DNA from: Lacimicrobium alkaliphilum
GTDB taxonomy: Bacteria; Pseudomonadota; Gammaproteobacteria; Enterobacterales; Alteromonadaceae
Direction: 5' to 3'
Length of the DNA stretch: 64,000 bases
NCBI RefSeq assembly: GCF_001466725.1
Contig: NZ_CP013650.1
Location: forward strand, 4,278,001-4,342,000
Of this stretch, positions 10,726 to 19,114 are shown in pieces; position 1 is the first letter of the stretch; the number at the start of each line of letters is the position of its first letter. Below the pieces are notes generated by a model, which ran no database searches, was not told the origin of the DNA, and saw only the letters and a program-made list of their open reading frames with translations. The position numbers and the translations under genes were made by a program.

Positions 10726-11610
10726 ATGTCCGTTGACCTGCAGTCGATCAATTCCAAGCTGATTCATCTGATACTGGATACGGTGTTCGTGGTCGATGCA
10801 GACAATCAGATCCGGTTTGTCAGTGATGCCTGTGAATCATTACTGGGTTACTGCGCCGATGAACTGATCGGTACCCCCATCACAGACTATATGCATCCGG
10901 AGGACCTGGCGATCACACAGTCTTCCATTGCCCGGGTTATGAGTGGCCAGCCCCATCTGGACTTCCGTAACCGATATATCCGCAAAGATGGTGGCATCGT
11001 TTACATCCTGTGGTCTGCCCGCTGGTCGGAGGAAGATAAGGTAAGAATAGGTGTTGCGCGGGATGTGACCGCTCTTACACAGGCTGAAGAGGAGCTGCGA
11101 TACCTCGCCCATCATGATCCGCTGACAAAGCTGACCAACAGATCGCTGTTTTATGATCGACTGGAGTCAGGGCTGAGTGCCGCCCATCGTCACAAGACGT
11201 TTCTTGCACTGCTTTTTCTGGATATAGATGATTTTAAGCGTATTAACGATATGCATGGGCACCAGGTGGGAGATGCTGTGCTATGCAAAGTGGCAGCGCG
11301 GTTGCTGACCTGCGTCCGGGAAACGGATACTGTGGCCAGGATGGGCGGCGATGAATTTATTGTTCTTCTGACAGACATCCAGTCAGAGGATGCCGTTTCG
11401 ATGAAAGTGGAGGAGATACTCAATGTTATGGCTGAGCCGTTGAGTGCCGACTTCAACGGGCTCAATATGCCCTCTTCTAGTATCGGTGTAGCCATTTATC
11501 CTGCTGACGGGGAAGATGCCGTATCACTTCTGAGCAATGCAGACAGCGCTATGTACCGCTTAAAAAGGCGCCGCTCGGCCACAAACCAGACATTGGTCTG
11601 CGACAGCTAA
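10726..11610 (+). CDS. PAS-GGDEF diguanylate cyclase
   Basis: A 294-residue cytoplasmic protein. The PAS sensor domain is at about residues 8-120 and the GGDEF domain at 125-285. The catalytic motif is intact (GGDEF, residues 207-211), as is the metal-binding DIDDF (166-170). The inhibitory I-site RETD (198-201) lies exactly five residues before GGDEF. It should therefore synthesise cyclic di-GMP with product inhibition. There is no membrane segment, so the signal is probably a cytoplasmic ligand or redox state. The ATG at 10726 has no clear ribosome-binding site, but a stop codon lies in frame just upstream. Confidence 0.9.
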   Translation: MSVDLQSINSKLIHLILDTVFVVDADNQIRFVSDACESLLGYCADELIGTPITDYMHPEDLAITQSSIARVMSGQPHLDFRNRYIRKDGGIVYILWSARWSEEDKVRIGVARDVTALTQAEEELRYLAHHDPLTKLTNRSLFYDRLESGLSAAHRHKTFLALLFLDIDDFKRINDMHGHQVGDAVLCKVAARLLTCVRETDTVARMGGDEFIVLLTDIQSEDAVSMKVEEILNVMAEPLSADFNGLNMPSSSIGVAIYPADGEDAVSLLSNADSAMYRLKRRRSATNQTLVCDS

Positions 11611-11626
11611 AGCCGTAGCTAATCAT

Positions 11627-12046
11627 TTATTCTGCCGGGAAGTAATAGACCCTCCGGATGAGGTTGTCAGCAAACTCGTAAACGGCCAGACTCTGTTGCG
11701 CATGACGCTCACCATTTTGCCGCCAGCTTGCTTCTTCTATGGTACTGACCCGGCTTCCGAGGACACTTGTCTCCAGTAGCTTACTCTGACAAGTTGAGCA
11801 GGATTCAAAATACCCACGCATAGCTTTTACAAGCGCGGCTTTTCCGCTGCTTTCGACGGCTATTGCGTCACCATTTATCGACAGCCACTGAACATCGTCG
11901 GTCACGTATTGTGACATCAACTTACTGTCGTGGTTATTGAAGGCCTCAACGAACTCTTTAATCCGTTCCGGGTACCCGGCGTCCGCCTGGCCAGGTGTCG
12001 ATATCAGAACGCAAAGCAGCATCAGACCGCGGAATACGTGGCGCAT
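11627..12046 (-). CDS. Secreted NTF2-like (SnoaL-like) protein
   Basis: A 139-residue protein with a signal peptide (VFRGLMLLCVLISTPGQADA) and one NTF2/SnoaL-like domain. The start IKEFVEAFNNHDSKLMSQYVTDDVQWLS and the end NLIRRVYYFPAE follow the usual pattern of this fold. It has a CSTC motif near residue 85. No catalytic role can be read from the sequence. It converges on the GGDEF gene with a 16-base gap. Confidence 0.75.
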   Translation of the reverse strand: MRHVFRGLMLLCVLISTPGQADAGYPERIKEFVEAFNNHDSKLMSQYVTDDVQWLSINGDAIAVESSGKAALVKAMRGYFESCSTCQSKLLETSVLGSRVSTIEEASWRQNGERHAQQSLAVYEFADNLIRRVYYFPAE

Positions 12047-12089
12047 AAAAACCCCTGGTTCATTGTTCGTTTACGGCTGCAACTATTTA

Positions 12090-12419
12090 TCATTGCAAAG
12101 TATGTTCCCGGCAGGCCTCAATTTGCTTGGCAGGCAAGCGTTCCCCGACCACAGCCTCAAGCGCAGACTGCACTTCTGGGATCAACGCCTGAAACTCAGC
12201 CAGCATTGCGCTCTCGCTGATACTTTGGTTAAACACCAGTGTCACCTTCAGGCTTTGTGGAAAACGCTGATAATTCACCGTATGGGTCAGCCAGATAAAG
12301 CCAGAATAATCGGCCTTTGCCCCTTCACACACCTGAGTAAGCTGCCGAATAATTCTGCCTTCAATTTGCTTGTGCGATTTTCTCAAAAAAGCCTTTTGTC
12401 TCGTCTGTATCTCACCCAC
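12090..12419 (-). CDS. Conserved protein of unknown function downstream of yicC
   Basis: A 109-residue soluble protein beginning near GEIQTRQKAFLRKSHKQIEGRI, with a GFIWLTHTVNYQRFPQSLKVTLVF core. Similar small proteins occur in Shewanella and other Alteromonadales, sometimes labelled Fis-family without good reason. I see no helix-turn-helix. Translation appears to start at GTG (12419), 21 bases after the yicC stop, so it is likely co-transcribed with yicC. Function unknown. Confidence 0.7.
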   Translation of the reverse strand: MGEIQTRQKAFLRKSHKQIEGRIIRQLTQVCEGAKADYSGFIWLTHTVNYQRFPQSLKVTLVFNQSISESAMLAEFQALIPEVQSALEAVVGERLPAKQIEACREHTLQ

Positions 12420-12440
12420 GCCAGAGGCGCGAATCAGGGG

Positions 12441-13304
12441 TTACTCAATATTCTGGATCTGCTCACGCATCTGCTCGATAAGCACCTTCAGCTCTACTGC
12501 GGACTGCGTGATATCGGCGTTGATGGATTTGGAGGCCAGCGTGTTCGACTCACGGTTAAATTCCTGCATCATAAAGTCCAGCCGTCTGCCTATAGCACCG
12601 CCCTTATTAAGGATCTTACGGGTTTCGCTGACATGGGAGTCGAGGCGATCCAGTTCTTCGGCCACATCCATACGCTGCGCCAGCATAATCATTTCCTGCT
12701 CCAGGCGACCGGGTTCCAGCTCTACTTTGGCTTCGGCAAAACGGTTGCTGATGCGCTCTTTTTGCCAGTCCATTACTGCGGGCATCTGTTTACGAACGCT
12801 GGCGGTCTGCTCTTCTATGGCGTCAATACGCTGTTCTATCATGGCTTTCAGGTTGTTGCCTTCTGCCGCCCTGGCATCGAGGAAATCCTGCAGGCACTGA
12901 TCAAAGGCGCTGAGAATCTCAGCCTGAATCTTGTCCATGTCGGCTTCTTCAGAGGAGATTACGCCAGGCCATTTGAGCACATCAAAAGGGTTGATGCCGC
13001 TTGACTGTCCATGTGACTGAACCCAGTCGGCCGCGTCAATCAGTTGTTTGGCCAGCGCTTCATTGAGCGTCACTTTTCCTACCGCACCATCATCGGCCTG
13101 ATACCGTAAAGTGCATTCCACCTTACCCCGTTGCAACGCCTTGCGGAACCGCTCCCTCAGCAGGGGCTCGAGACTGCGAAACTGTTCGGGCAGGCGAAAG
13201 TAGGTTTCCAGATAGCGCTGGTTAACCGAACGAATCTCCCATATGGCATTGCCCCATGAGGCTTTGTGTTCAATTCGGGCGAAGGCCGTCATGCTGTGAA
13301 TCAT
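12441..13304 (-). CDS. yicC: YicC family endoribonuclease
   Basis: A 287-residue protein closely resembling E. coli YicC, an endoribonuclease implicated in small-RNA turnover. The N-terminal MIHSMTAFARIE and EIRSVNQRYLETYFRLPEQFRSLE segments are near identical to the E. coli protein, and the C-terminal part carries the family EELDRLDSHV and GRRLDFMMQEFNRE motifs. The ATG at 13304 is preferred over an in-frame TTG at 13310 because AAGGA is well placed and the N-terminus then matches homologues. It is divergent from rph, as in E. coli. Confidence 0.93.
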   Translation of the reverse strand: MIHSMTAFARIEHKASWGNAIWEIRSVNQRYLETYFRLPEQFRSLEPLLRERFRKALQRGKVECTLRYQADDGAVGKVTLNEALAKQLIDAADWVQSHGQSSGINPFDVLKWPGVISSEEADMDKIQAEILSAFDQCLQDFLDARAAEGNNLKAMIEQRIDAIEEQTASVRKQMPAVMDWQKERISNRFAEAKVELEPGRLEQEMIMLAQRMDVAEELDRLDSHVSETRKILNKGGAIGRRLDFMMQEFNRESNTLASKSINADITQSAVELKVLIEQMREQIQNIE

Positions 13305-13410
13305 TGGCAAATTCCTTGTTGGCTTTGGCCGCCAGTATAACCTATTGACAACAGAGTGACAGATACTGGCTAATCAGAACGCTTCCTGTTTTTGACATGC
13401 TGTTGCGAAA

Positions 13411-13439
13411 CTGACACTTAAGGGTTACTTGGGTATAAT
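13411..13439 (+). promoter_or_regulatory. Sigma-70-type promoter of rph-pyrE
   Basis: A -35 hexamer CTGACA (13411-13416) is followed, after exactly 17 bases, by a perfect -10 TATAAT (13434-13439). The rph start codon lies 36 bases after the -10. This is the clearest promoter in the window and should drive rph-pyrE-tusA. Confidence 0.75.
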
Positions 13440-13475
13440 GCCCGCCAATTCGACCTCAATATCAAGGATTCCAGT

Positions 13476-14189
13476 ATGCGTCCAAGTGGCAGAACCGCTA
13501 GTCAGATTCGCCCAGTAACTATTACCCGCCAGTTCACCCAGCATGCGGAAGGATCCGTACTGATTGAATTTGGTAATACCAAAGTTATTTGTACCGCTAC
13601 CGTGGAAGAAGGTGTGCCACGTTTTATGAAGGGTCAGGGAAAGGGCTGGGTAACAGCAGAATACAGCATGCTGCCCCGTTCGACTCACACCCGCAGCCAA
13701 CGCGAGGCGGCACGCGGTAAACAAGGTGGCCGTACGCTGGAAATTCAGCGACTGATCGCCAGAGCATTGCGCGGAGCGGTGGATCTGAAGCTGCTTGGTG
13801 AGAACACGGTGATCATCGATTGTGATGTGATCCAGGCCGATGGCGGTACCCGCACTGCATCTATAACCGGTGGCTGTGTGGCACTGATGGATGCCCTGAC
13901 CTGGATGCGTAGCAAAGGCCTGATTAAGGCTAACCCGATGAAATATATGATTGCTGCAATTTCTGTCGGCATCTACAAGGGCACGCCCATTGCTGATCTG
14001 GAGTATCTGGAAGACTCGGCTGCGGAAACCGACATGAACGTGGTAATGGCGGATTCGGGCCAGTTGATTGAAGTTCAGGGTACTGCCGAAGAGGCGCCCT
14101 TTAGCTTCGATGAATTACAGGAGATGATGGAGTTGTCGAAACACGCCCTGCGTGAGCTGTTTGATATTCAGCGCGCCGCCTTAAACTGA
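13476..14189 (+). CDS. rph: Ribonuclease PH
   Basis: A 237-residue phosphorolytic 3'-5' exoribonuclease that trims tRNA 3' ends. The N-terminal MRPSGR, the [25 protein letters not shown] segment carrying the phosphate-binding arginine, and [19 protein letters not shown] are diagnostic. It is full length (E. coli-type 238 residues), without the frameshift known in E. coli K-12. pyrE follows after 10 bases, the conserved rph-pyrE arrangement. Confidence 0.97.
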   Translation: MRPSGRTASQIRPVTITRQFTQHAEGSVLIEFGNTKVICTATVEEGVPRFMKGQGKGWVTAEYSMLPRSTHTRSQREAARGKQGGRTLEIQRLIARALRGAVDLKLLGENTVIIDCDVIQADGGTRTASITGGCVALMDALTWMRSKGLIKANPMKYMIAAISVGIYKGTPIADLEYLEDSAAETDMNVVMADSGQLIEVQGTAEEAPFSFDELQEMMELSKHALRELFDIQRAALN

Positions 14190-14199
14190 GGTTGTAACC

Positions 14200-14841
14200 A
14201 TGCAGGACTATCAGCACGCTTTTATCGAATTTGCCCTTGAAAGAAAGGTACTTAGATTCGGTCAGTTTACCCTCAAATCAGGTCGCACCAGCCCCTACTT
14301 TTTTAATGCCGGGTTGTTTAATACCGGTATGGATCTGGCGCGTCTGGGGCAGTTTTACGCCGCGGCATTGCAAGACTCAGGTATCGATTACGATCTGCTG
14401 TTTGGCCCTGCCTACAAAGGTATTCCTATTGCTACCACCACTGCAGTGGCGCTGGCAGACAAATATGGTATCGACAAGCCCTATTGCTTTAACCGTAAAG
14501 AAGCCAAAACCCATGGTGAAGGTGGCAATCTGGTGGGCAGCCCTCTCAAGGGCAAAGTCATGCTGGTGGATGATGTGATCACTGCCGGTACTGCTATCAG
14601 GGAGTCGATGCAGATTATTCAGGAAAATGGCGCCAGTCTCGCCGGCGTGCTGATCGCCCTGGATCGTCAGGAGAAAGGTAAAGGCGAGCTTTCAGCCATT
14701 CAGGAAGTGGAGCAGGATTTCTCAACCAAAGTGATCTCCATTGTCAGCCTGTCAGATTTGATTCAGTACCTTGAACAACGGTCTGACATGCAAGATCATC
14801 TGGCGGCCATTTCTGCCTACCGTGATCAGTATGGCATCTGA
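14200..14841 (+). CDS. pyrE: Orotate phosphoribosyltransferase
   Basis: A 213-residue enzyme, the same length as in E. coli, that converts orotate and PRPP to orotidine 5'-phosphate in pyrimidine synthesis. The PRPP loop is [17 protein letters not shown], and the substrate region includes [15 protein letters not shown] and [12 protein letters not shown]. It is translated from the rph promoter. The gap to rph is too short to hold the long leader attenuator found in E. coli, and no terminator is visible there. Its last 11 bases overlap tusA. Confidence 0.97.
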   Translation: MQDYQHAFIEFALERKVLRFGQFTLKSGRTSPYFFNAGLFNTGMDLARLGQFYAAALQDSGIDYDLLFGPAYKGIPIATTTAVALADKYGIDKPYCFNRKEAKTHGEGGNLVGSPLKGKVMLVDDVITAGTAIRESMQIIQENGASLAGVLIALDRQEKGKGELSAIQEVEQDFSTKVISIVSLSDLIQYLEQRSDMQDHLAAISAYRDQYGI

Positions 14842-15076
14842 TTTCGACCAGGCCGATCATCAACTGGATACCCTGGGCCTGCGTTGCCCGGAACCAGTGA
14901 TGATGGTGCGGTTGCAGATCCGTAATATGCAGGATGGTGAGACCTTGCTGGTGGTGGCGGATGATCCCGCCACTACCCGTGACATCCCCGGTTTCTGCCG
15001 TTTTATGGAGCACCGGCTGTTACATAGTGATACGAATTCAGTGCCTTATCGTTATCTTATTCAAAAAGGGCTCTAG
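14831..15076 (+). CDS. tusA: Sulfur carrier protein TusA
   Basis: An 81-residue protein of the TusA/SirA family. The sulfur-carrying Cys19 lies in [13 protein letters not shown], the conserved CPxP motif. TusA relays persulfide sulfur from IscS to the 2-thiouridylation pathway for tRNA wobble bases. The start at 14831 overlaps the end of pyrE by 11 bases, implying translational coupling. An upstream in-frame ATG would add 20 unrelated residues and is rejected. Its TAG stop and the TAG of the converging small gene share the palindrome CTAG (15073-15076). Confidence 0.92.
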   Translation: MASDFDQADHQLDTLGLRCPEPVMMVRLQIRNMQDGETLLVVADDPATTRDIPGFCRFMEHRLLHSDTNSVPYRYLIQKGL

Positions 15077-15279
15077 GCTGAGTTTGCCACACAACCTAAT
15101 ATCAACCGCTTGAGTCTACAGGCACTGTTCTGATCCCGGCAATGCAGGTCTTCTGCGTGCAGCTGATGGCGGCTCAACAGCCTCAGCAGCGTATCCTGAT
15201 GAATACTCAGATTCAGAAAGGCTTCCTGCTCTGCACCATGATCCGTCGTCTGCTGCCTGGCTGCAGTCCTGGAATTCAT
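15073..15279 (-). CDS. Small protein of unknown function, second gene of a Fur-box operon
   Basis: A 68-residue soluble protein with a [35 protein letters not shown] core, two cysteines and several histidines. The reading frame is supported by an excellent AAGGAG ribosome-binding site seven bases before the ATG, and by a 12-base gap from the preceding gene. I do not recognise the family. It converges on tusA and the two stop codons overlap. The operon appears iron-regulated (Fur box at 15794-15808). Confidence 0.7.
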   Translation of the reverse strand: MNSRTAARQQTTDHGAEQEAFLNLSIHQDTLLRLLSRHQLHAEDLHCRDQNSACRLKRLILGCVANSA

Positions 15280-15290
15280 ACCTTATCTCC

Positions 15291-15746
15291 TTAGTGTCTG
15301 GTGGCATTGACTGGTAATGCTGAGGGAGTAGCTGAACCTTTGTCCTGCCAGAAAGCCCGCATCCGCTCGCTGATCAAAGCAATACATTTAAACAGAGTTT
15401 TTAACCTGGTATTGTCTTCTGCCATCAATTCTTTATTCAGCCGCTGATAACATAAGTGCAGAATATGCAGAGATCTGTCATTGTTGTTCAGTTCATCCAG
15501 AGTACTGCTGAGTAAGATGGCCGCGGAGGTAAAACTGATAATAGGGTACAAGGTGTGTGGATTCCTGTTCAGAAGAATCTCTGCGGCCTCAAAGGCACCA
15601 CCGGCATAAACCACTGCTTGAGACCAGGCCTGGTACTTACGATGGTGTTGGGTGGCGCCAAGACACTGGTAGAAGTGGGATCGTGCGAACTCCGGATGAT
15701 TGTTCAGCCAGTATCGGTGGAAAGGACAAAGAAAACGGGTTTGCAT
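15291..15746 (-). CDS. Protein of unknown function, first gene of a Fur-box operon
   Basis: A 151-residue cytoplasmic protein beginning MQTRFLCPFHRYWLNNHPEF, rich in His and Cys near the N-terminus (CPFH, HFYQC, ATQHH) and otherwise helical (AFEAAEILLNRN, LHLCYQRLNKELM). The ATG at 15746 is chosen because GGAG lies seven bases upstream; an in-frame ATG at 15767 is poorer. The Fur box 48 bases upstream suggests expression under iron limitation. Such His/Cys-rich small proteins may bind metal or act in iron sparing, but that is speculation. Confidence 0.72.
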   Translation of the reverse strand: MQTRFLCPFHRYWLNNHPEFARSHFYQCLGATQHHRKYQAWSQAVVYAGGAFEAAEILLNRNPHTLYPIISFTSAAILLSSTLDELNNNDRSLHILHLCYQRLNKELMAEDNTRLKTLFKCIALISERMRAFWQDKGSATPSALPVNATRH

Positions 15747-15793
15747 ATCAGGCTCCTTGAAATGCATTATTCACCGCTTCAAGTTTACCCAGA

Positions 15794-15808
15794 TGATAAT
15801 GATTATCA
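15794..15808. promoter_or_regulatory. Fur box
   Basis: TGATAATGATTATCA is a perfect 7-1-7 inverted repeat (TGATAAT-G-ATTATCA), the core recognition sequence of the ferric uptake regulator. Extended to 19 bases it matches 16 of 19 positions of the classical consensus. It lies upstream of the minus-strand unknown pair and downstream of the dps terminator, so it most likely controls the former. Confidence 0.88.
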
Positions 15809-15853
15809 ATAACAAATGTAAATTAAATTGGATTCCCCCGTTTTGGCCAATAA

Positions 15854-15877
15854 AAAGCCGACCCAGAGGTCGGCTTT
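15854..15877 (-). terminator. Terminator of dps
   Basis: Arms AAAGCCGACC (15854-15863) and GGTCGGCTTT (15868-15877) pair over 10 bp with a four-base loop, and read on the minus strand the stem runs into a T tract. It ends the dps transcript before the Fur-controlled operon. Confidence 0.85.
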
Positions 15878-15913
15878 GTTTTATCCGGCAAATTTTATCG
15901 ATTCACCTTAATG

Positions 15914-16381
15914 TTACTGCATGGCTCTTAGCATCCAGGCTGTTTTTTCATGGATGCGCATGCGATCTGAAACCAGTGCTGCGGTGGACTCATCATCGGC
16001 TTTCTGTGCCAGCTTAAGCACCTCACGACAGGTTTTAACCACCTGTTCATGACTCTTGGTGAGGATCTCTACCATGGCTCCGGCTCCGGGAACATCTTCT
16101 ACTTCTTCGATTGAGCTCAGCTTGGCAAATGCCTTGTAAGTACCAGGAGCGATAACACCCAGCGTACGTATACGTTCAGCAAGATCGTCTACCGCCTCTG
16201 CCAGTTCAATGTAATGTTCTTCGAACATCAGATGCAGTTCACGAAACTGCGGTCCGGTCACGTTCCAGTGAAAATTATGAGTTTGCAGGTACAGGGTGTA
16301 GGAATCCGCCAGCAGACGTTTCAGCCCCTCGGCAATATCCTGTCTGTCCTGTGTTGTGATACCAATATCTATCTTACTCAT
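15914..16381 (-). CDS. dps: Dps family DNA-binding ferritin-like protein
   Basis: A 155-residue member of the Dps family, dodecameric proteins that oxidise and store iron and protect DNA from peroxide. The inter-subunit ferroxidase ligands are visible: His38 (HWNV), His50, Glu54, Asp65 and Glu69 (VDDLAER). The N-terminal tail is short and only weakly basic, so DNA binding may be weak, as in many short Dps proteins. It is followed by a strong terminator and neighbours the Fur-box operon, forming an iron-related cluster. Confidence 0.92.
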   Translation of the reverse strand: MSKIDIGITTQDRQDIAEGLKRLLADSYTLYLQTHNFHWNVTGPQFRELHLMFEEHYIELAEAVDDLAERIRTLGVIAPGTYKAFAKLSSIEEVEDVPGAGAMVEILTKSHEQVVKTCREVLKLAQKADDESTAALVSDRMRIHEKTAWMLRAMQ

Positions 16382-16521
16382 TTAAGTCTCCTTTTTTGCG
16401 GGACATCTGAATCCAGTATCTCAACCTTCTGCCTGTATGGCTAATAAATCATAGCAATAGACTTAATCGCTTTTTTAAATCGGCCAGCCGGAATTTGGGC
16501 TAAAACCTAATTAAGTCAGAC

Positions 16522-17562
16522 TCACAACCTTCTCAGATTGGAGATAAATATCGACTCACCGGGCACCGACATACGGGGTAATGCCTGTTTTACAAAATCC
16601 AGCGCAAACCGGGAAGGAAAAGTCGTAGTAAACTTAACGATCTTATCTTCCTGCACAAAAAAGAAATAAGAGGCATAAAAAGGTTCCAGGCCATCCTTTT
16701 CTATTTTGGCATCCAGATAATAACCGCTGAATTCTTTATCCATCATGTTCCAGCTAAGCACAATATCTTCGGTCATATGCAGGGGGGGCAGATTCAGATC
16801 GGTGGCGAAGTCTGTAAGATTGTCCCGCAGCTTTTCTGTTTCTTCCTCCAATATGGCTTCGGTATTGCCTATATCACTGGTAGGAATGGGATAAACTGAG
16901 ACTTCAATTTTATCGTTGCTGTAGGACGGATCCCGGTAGGTTAAGGTAGAGCCTTCCAGAGGATCGTTATAAATACGTCTCTCACTCAAAGAGAAATTGG
17001 AAACCTGCTGAGGTGCCTTGAGATCATCTTCATAATCTTCAGACTTCAGATTCTGGGCCAGAAAACCTGGGCTAAAGGCTTTTTGTTTCAGGGCATCCTG
17101 TAAAAACTGACTGACCAGCTCTCCGGCAAAGGCCGCATCATTGCGCTCACCCGAACGGGAGATTTTGTATTCATACTTCTTCAGAGGCAGACCACGCCAG
17201 GTAAGGGTAAAACGAGCCTGCATCTTGTTGCGGTTTTCCCGGTAACTAAGGCTGGTAATCAGCAGTTCGTAGTCTGCGCCAGCTTGTTCAGAAATAACCA
17301 CAGGAAACAGAGCGGTCTGCTGCAGGCTTTGCTGGAATAATTTCACATCAAGTGCATTTACAGCGCAGTTCTGGTGAGCGGGTTTGCGCTCACAGACTTT
17401 TTGCATATCCGGTGCCGTTGACTGCAAAAAGACACCCAACGCTGGCAGTTCCTTTTCGTTGGCAATCGGCGGCATCTGTGTCTGCTCAGAGGTCGAGCTA
17501 CAGGCTGCCGTCAGCAACGCCAGCAAAGGCACGAGATATTTTATAGGGGAAAATGATTTCAT
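16522..17562 (-). CDS. Lipoprotein of unknown function
   Basis: A 346-residue protein with a lipoprotein signal peptide (IKYLVPLLALLTAAC, lipobox LTAAC with Cys21). After the anchor comes a domain with a pair of cysteines (VCERKPAHQNC) and a segment reading YELLITSLSYRENRNKMQARFTLTWRG. A second half (LTYRDPSYSNDKIEVSVYPIPT to the end) resembles a globular alpha/beta domain. I do not recognise a characterised family. The residue after the lipid cysteine is Ser, which favours outer-membrane sorting. It is monocistronic. Confidence 0.75.
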   Translation of the reverse strand: MKSFSPIKYLVPLLALLTAACSSTSEQTQMPPIANEKELPALGVFLQSTAPDMQKVCERKPAHQNCAVNALDVKLFQQSLQQTALFPVVISEQAGADYELLITSLSYRENRNKMQARFTLTWRGLPLKKYEYKISRSGERNDAAFAGELVSQFLQDALKQKAFSPGFLAQNLKSEDYEDDLKAPQQVSNFSLSERRIYNDPLEGSTLTYRDPSYSNDKIEVSVYPIPTSDIGNTEAILEEETEKLRDNLTDFATDLNLPPLHMTEDIVLSWNMMDKEFSGYYLDAKIEKDGLEPFYASYFFFVQEDKIVKFTTTFPSRFALDFVKQALPRMSVPGESIFISNLRRL

Positions 17563-17697
17563 CCTTGAGCCTCGGGTGATAAATCGGTGATGAAGTTTAG
17601 ACTAACCTGTTGAACAAATATACTACAGATAAGCGCCTCGCGTAATAATAAGCGTTATTCCATTAACGCTTATTTAGCGCTCAGAGGGTACAAAGGA

Positions 17698-18984
17698 TCA
17701 ATTCAGTTTAATAACCTGGCCGTCTTTCATAACAAAACTGATATGAGTCATCAGGTTAATATCCTCAAGGGGATCACCTTCCACTGCGACCAGATCGGCA
17801 AGCTTACCCTTTTCTACTGTACCCAGGTTGTCCTGGGCACCGAGCAGTCTGGCGGCATGATAGGTGGCTGCGCGGATCGCTTCGATAGCAGGCATGCCGG
17901 CTTCTGTCATGAGCCTGAACTCCTGGCCGTTATCCCCATGGGCAGACACACCGGAATCGGTGCCAAAAGCAATGTTCACCCCCGCCTTGTAAGCACGAGC
18001 AAAGGTTTCTTTAATCAGCGGACCAATAGCGGCAGCCTTGGGACGAACCAGATCCGGAAAGAATCCGTCAATTTTTGCTTTTTCAGCAACCCAGGCACCG
18101 GCTAAAACGGTTGGCACATAATAGGTTCCATGTTTTTTCATCAGTGCGAAGACCTCATCATCCATATAGGTACCGTGTTCAATGGAATCCACACCGGCCT
18201 TTATCGCACGAATCATGCCTTCCTTACCATGAGCATGCACTGCGACTTTCATCTCATAATCTTTGGCAGTATTTACGATGGCTTGCAGCTCATCGGTCAT
18301 AAACTGCGGGTTTTGCCCGCTTTTGGCGACACTCAGTACACCGCCGGTGGCGGTGATTTTAATCAGATCCGCACCGTCTTTATATCGCTGTCTTACGGCC
18401 TTTCTGGCGTCGGCAACGCCATTGACTACGCCTTCCTGAGGACCGGGATCACCCATCAACACTTTGGCTCTGCCGTTCGTGGGGTCGGCATGGCCTCCTG
18501 TAGTGGCAATGGATTTGGCGGCAGTATAAATACGGGGGCCCTGCACCAGCCCTTTCTCGATAGCCTTTCTAAGCGCAACAGATTCATTGTAACTGTCGCC
18601 GAGATTGCGGATGGTGGTAAATCCGGCCTGCAGGGTTTTACCGGCAAAATGTACTGCCTTAAAGCTGTAATCCGCTTCATTGAGCGTAAAGCGCTCCATA
18701 TAGGCGCCGGGGCCCTGTTGTGAGCTGATATGGGTATGCATATCAATAAGGCCCGGCATCAGTGTACTGTCTGAGAGGTCTATCAGTCGATCATCTTCTC
18801 CGGCTCTGGTAAAACCTTTTTGAATATCAGTAATGCGGTTTTCGTCGACAATGACGGTGACCTTTTCCATCACCTTATTGTCAGTGGCGGTGATCAGTTT
18901 GCCAGCGTGAATATAGGTAGCGGCCTGGATGCCGAGACTGGTCGACAGCAATGCTGCGCCAAGAATAAGAGGAGTGTTTTTCAT
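17698..18984 (-). CDS. Secreted amidohydrolase (metal-dependent dipeptidase type)
   Basis: A 428-residue enzyme with a signal peptide ([16 protein letters not shown]). It has the amidohydrolase metal ligands: HxH in LIDMHTH, a probable carboxylated lysine in [10 protein letters not shown], histidines in [10 protein letters not shown] and SIEHGTYM, and the catalytic aspartate in FGTDSGV. It belongs to the imidazolonepropionase-like/Xaa-Pro or Xaa-Arg dipeptidase subgroup common in marine bacteria. The substrate is probably a dipeptide in the periplasm, but the exact specificity is unknown. Monocistronic and divergent from hemN. Confidence 0.85.
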   Translation of the reverse strand: MKNTPLILGAALLSTSLGIQAATYIHAGKLITATDNKVMEKVTVIVDENRITDIQKGFTRAGEDDRLIDLSDSTLMPGLIDMHTHISSQQGPGAYMERFTLNEADYSFKAVHFAGKTLQAGFTTIRNLGDSYNESVALRKAIEKGLVQGPRIYTAAKSIATTGGHADPTNGRAKVLMGDPGPQEGVVNGVADARKAVRQRYKDGADLIKITATGGVLSVAKSGQNPQFMTDELQAIVNTAKDYEMKVAVHAHGKEGMIRAIKAGVDSIEHGTYMDDEVFALMKKHGTYYVPTVLAGAWVAEKAKIDGFFPDLVRPKAAAIGPLIKETFARAYKAGVNIAFGTDSGVSAHGDNGQEFRLMTEAGMPAIEAIRAATYHAARLLGAQDNLGTVEKGKLADLVAVEGDPLEDINLMTHISFVMKDGQVIKLN

Positions 18985-19114
18985 ATTGTTTTTCTCATTG
19001 TCTGTTTTGTGGTTCCCGCCTCACATTAGGCCAGTTGTTGTGCCAGATCAAAGTCCGTTGTCGCAGTAATAGGTAGAATCAGGGCATTTCAACAGTTCAG
19101 AGGGTGATGTACCG

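Noticed and set aside
11937..13004. Long (355-residue) plus-strand ORF
   Set aside because: It runs antisense to yicC, the 109-residue gene and the SnoaL-like gene, all clear homologues; its sequence is not protein-like and has no ribosome-binding site.
15116..15307. Alternative minus-strand ORF of 63 residues
   Set aside because: It overlaps the 68-residue frame, which has the strong AAGGAG site and correct spacing to the gene before it.
18985..19114. FNR/Anr site upstream of hemN
   Set aside because: Only isolated half-sites (ATCAA) are present; no TTGAT-N4-ATCAA-like palindrome was found.
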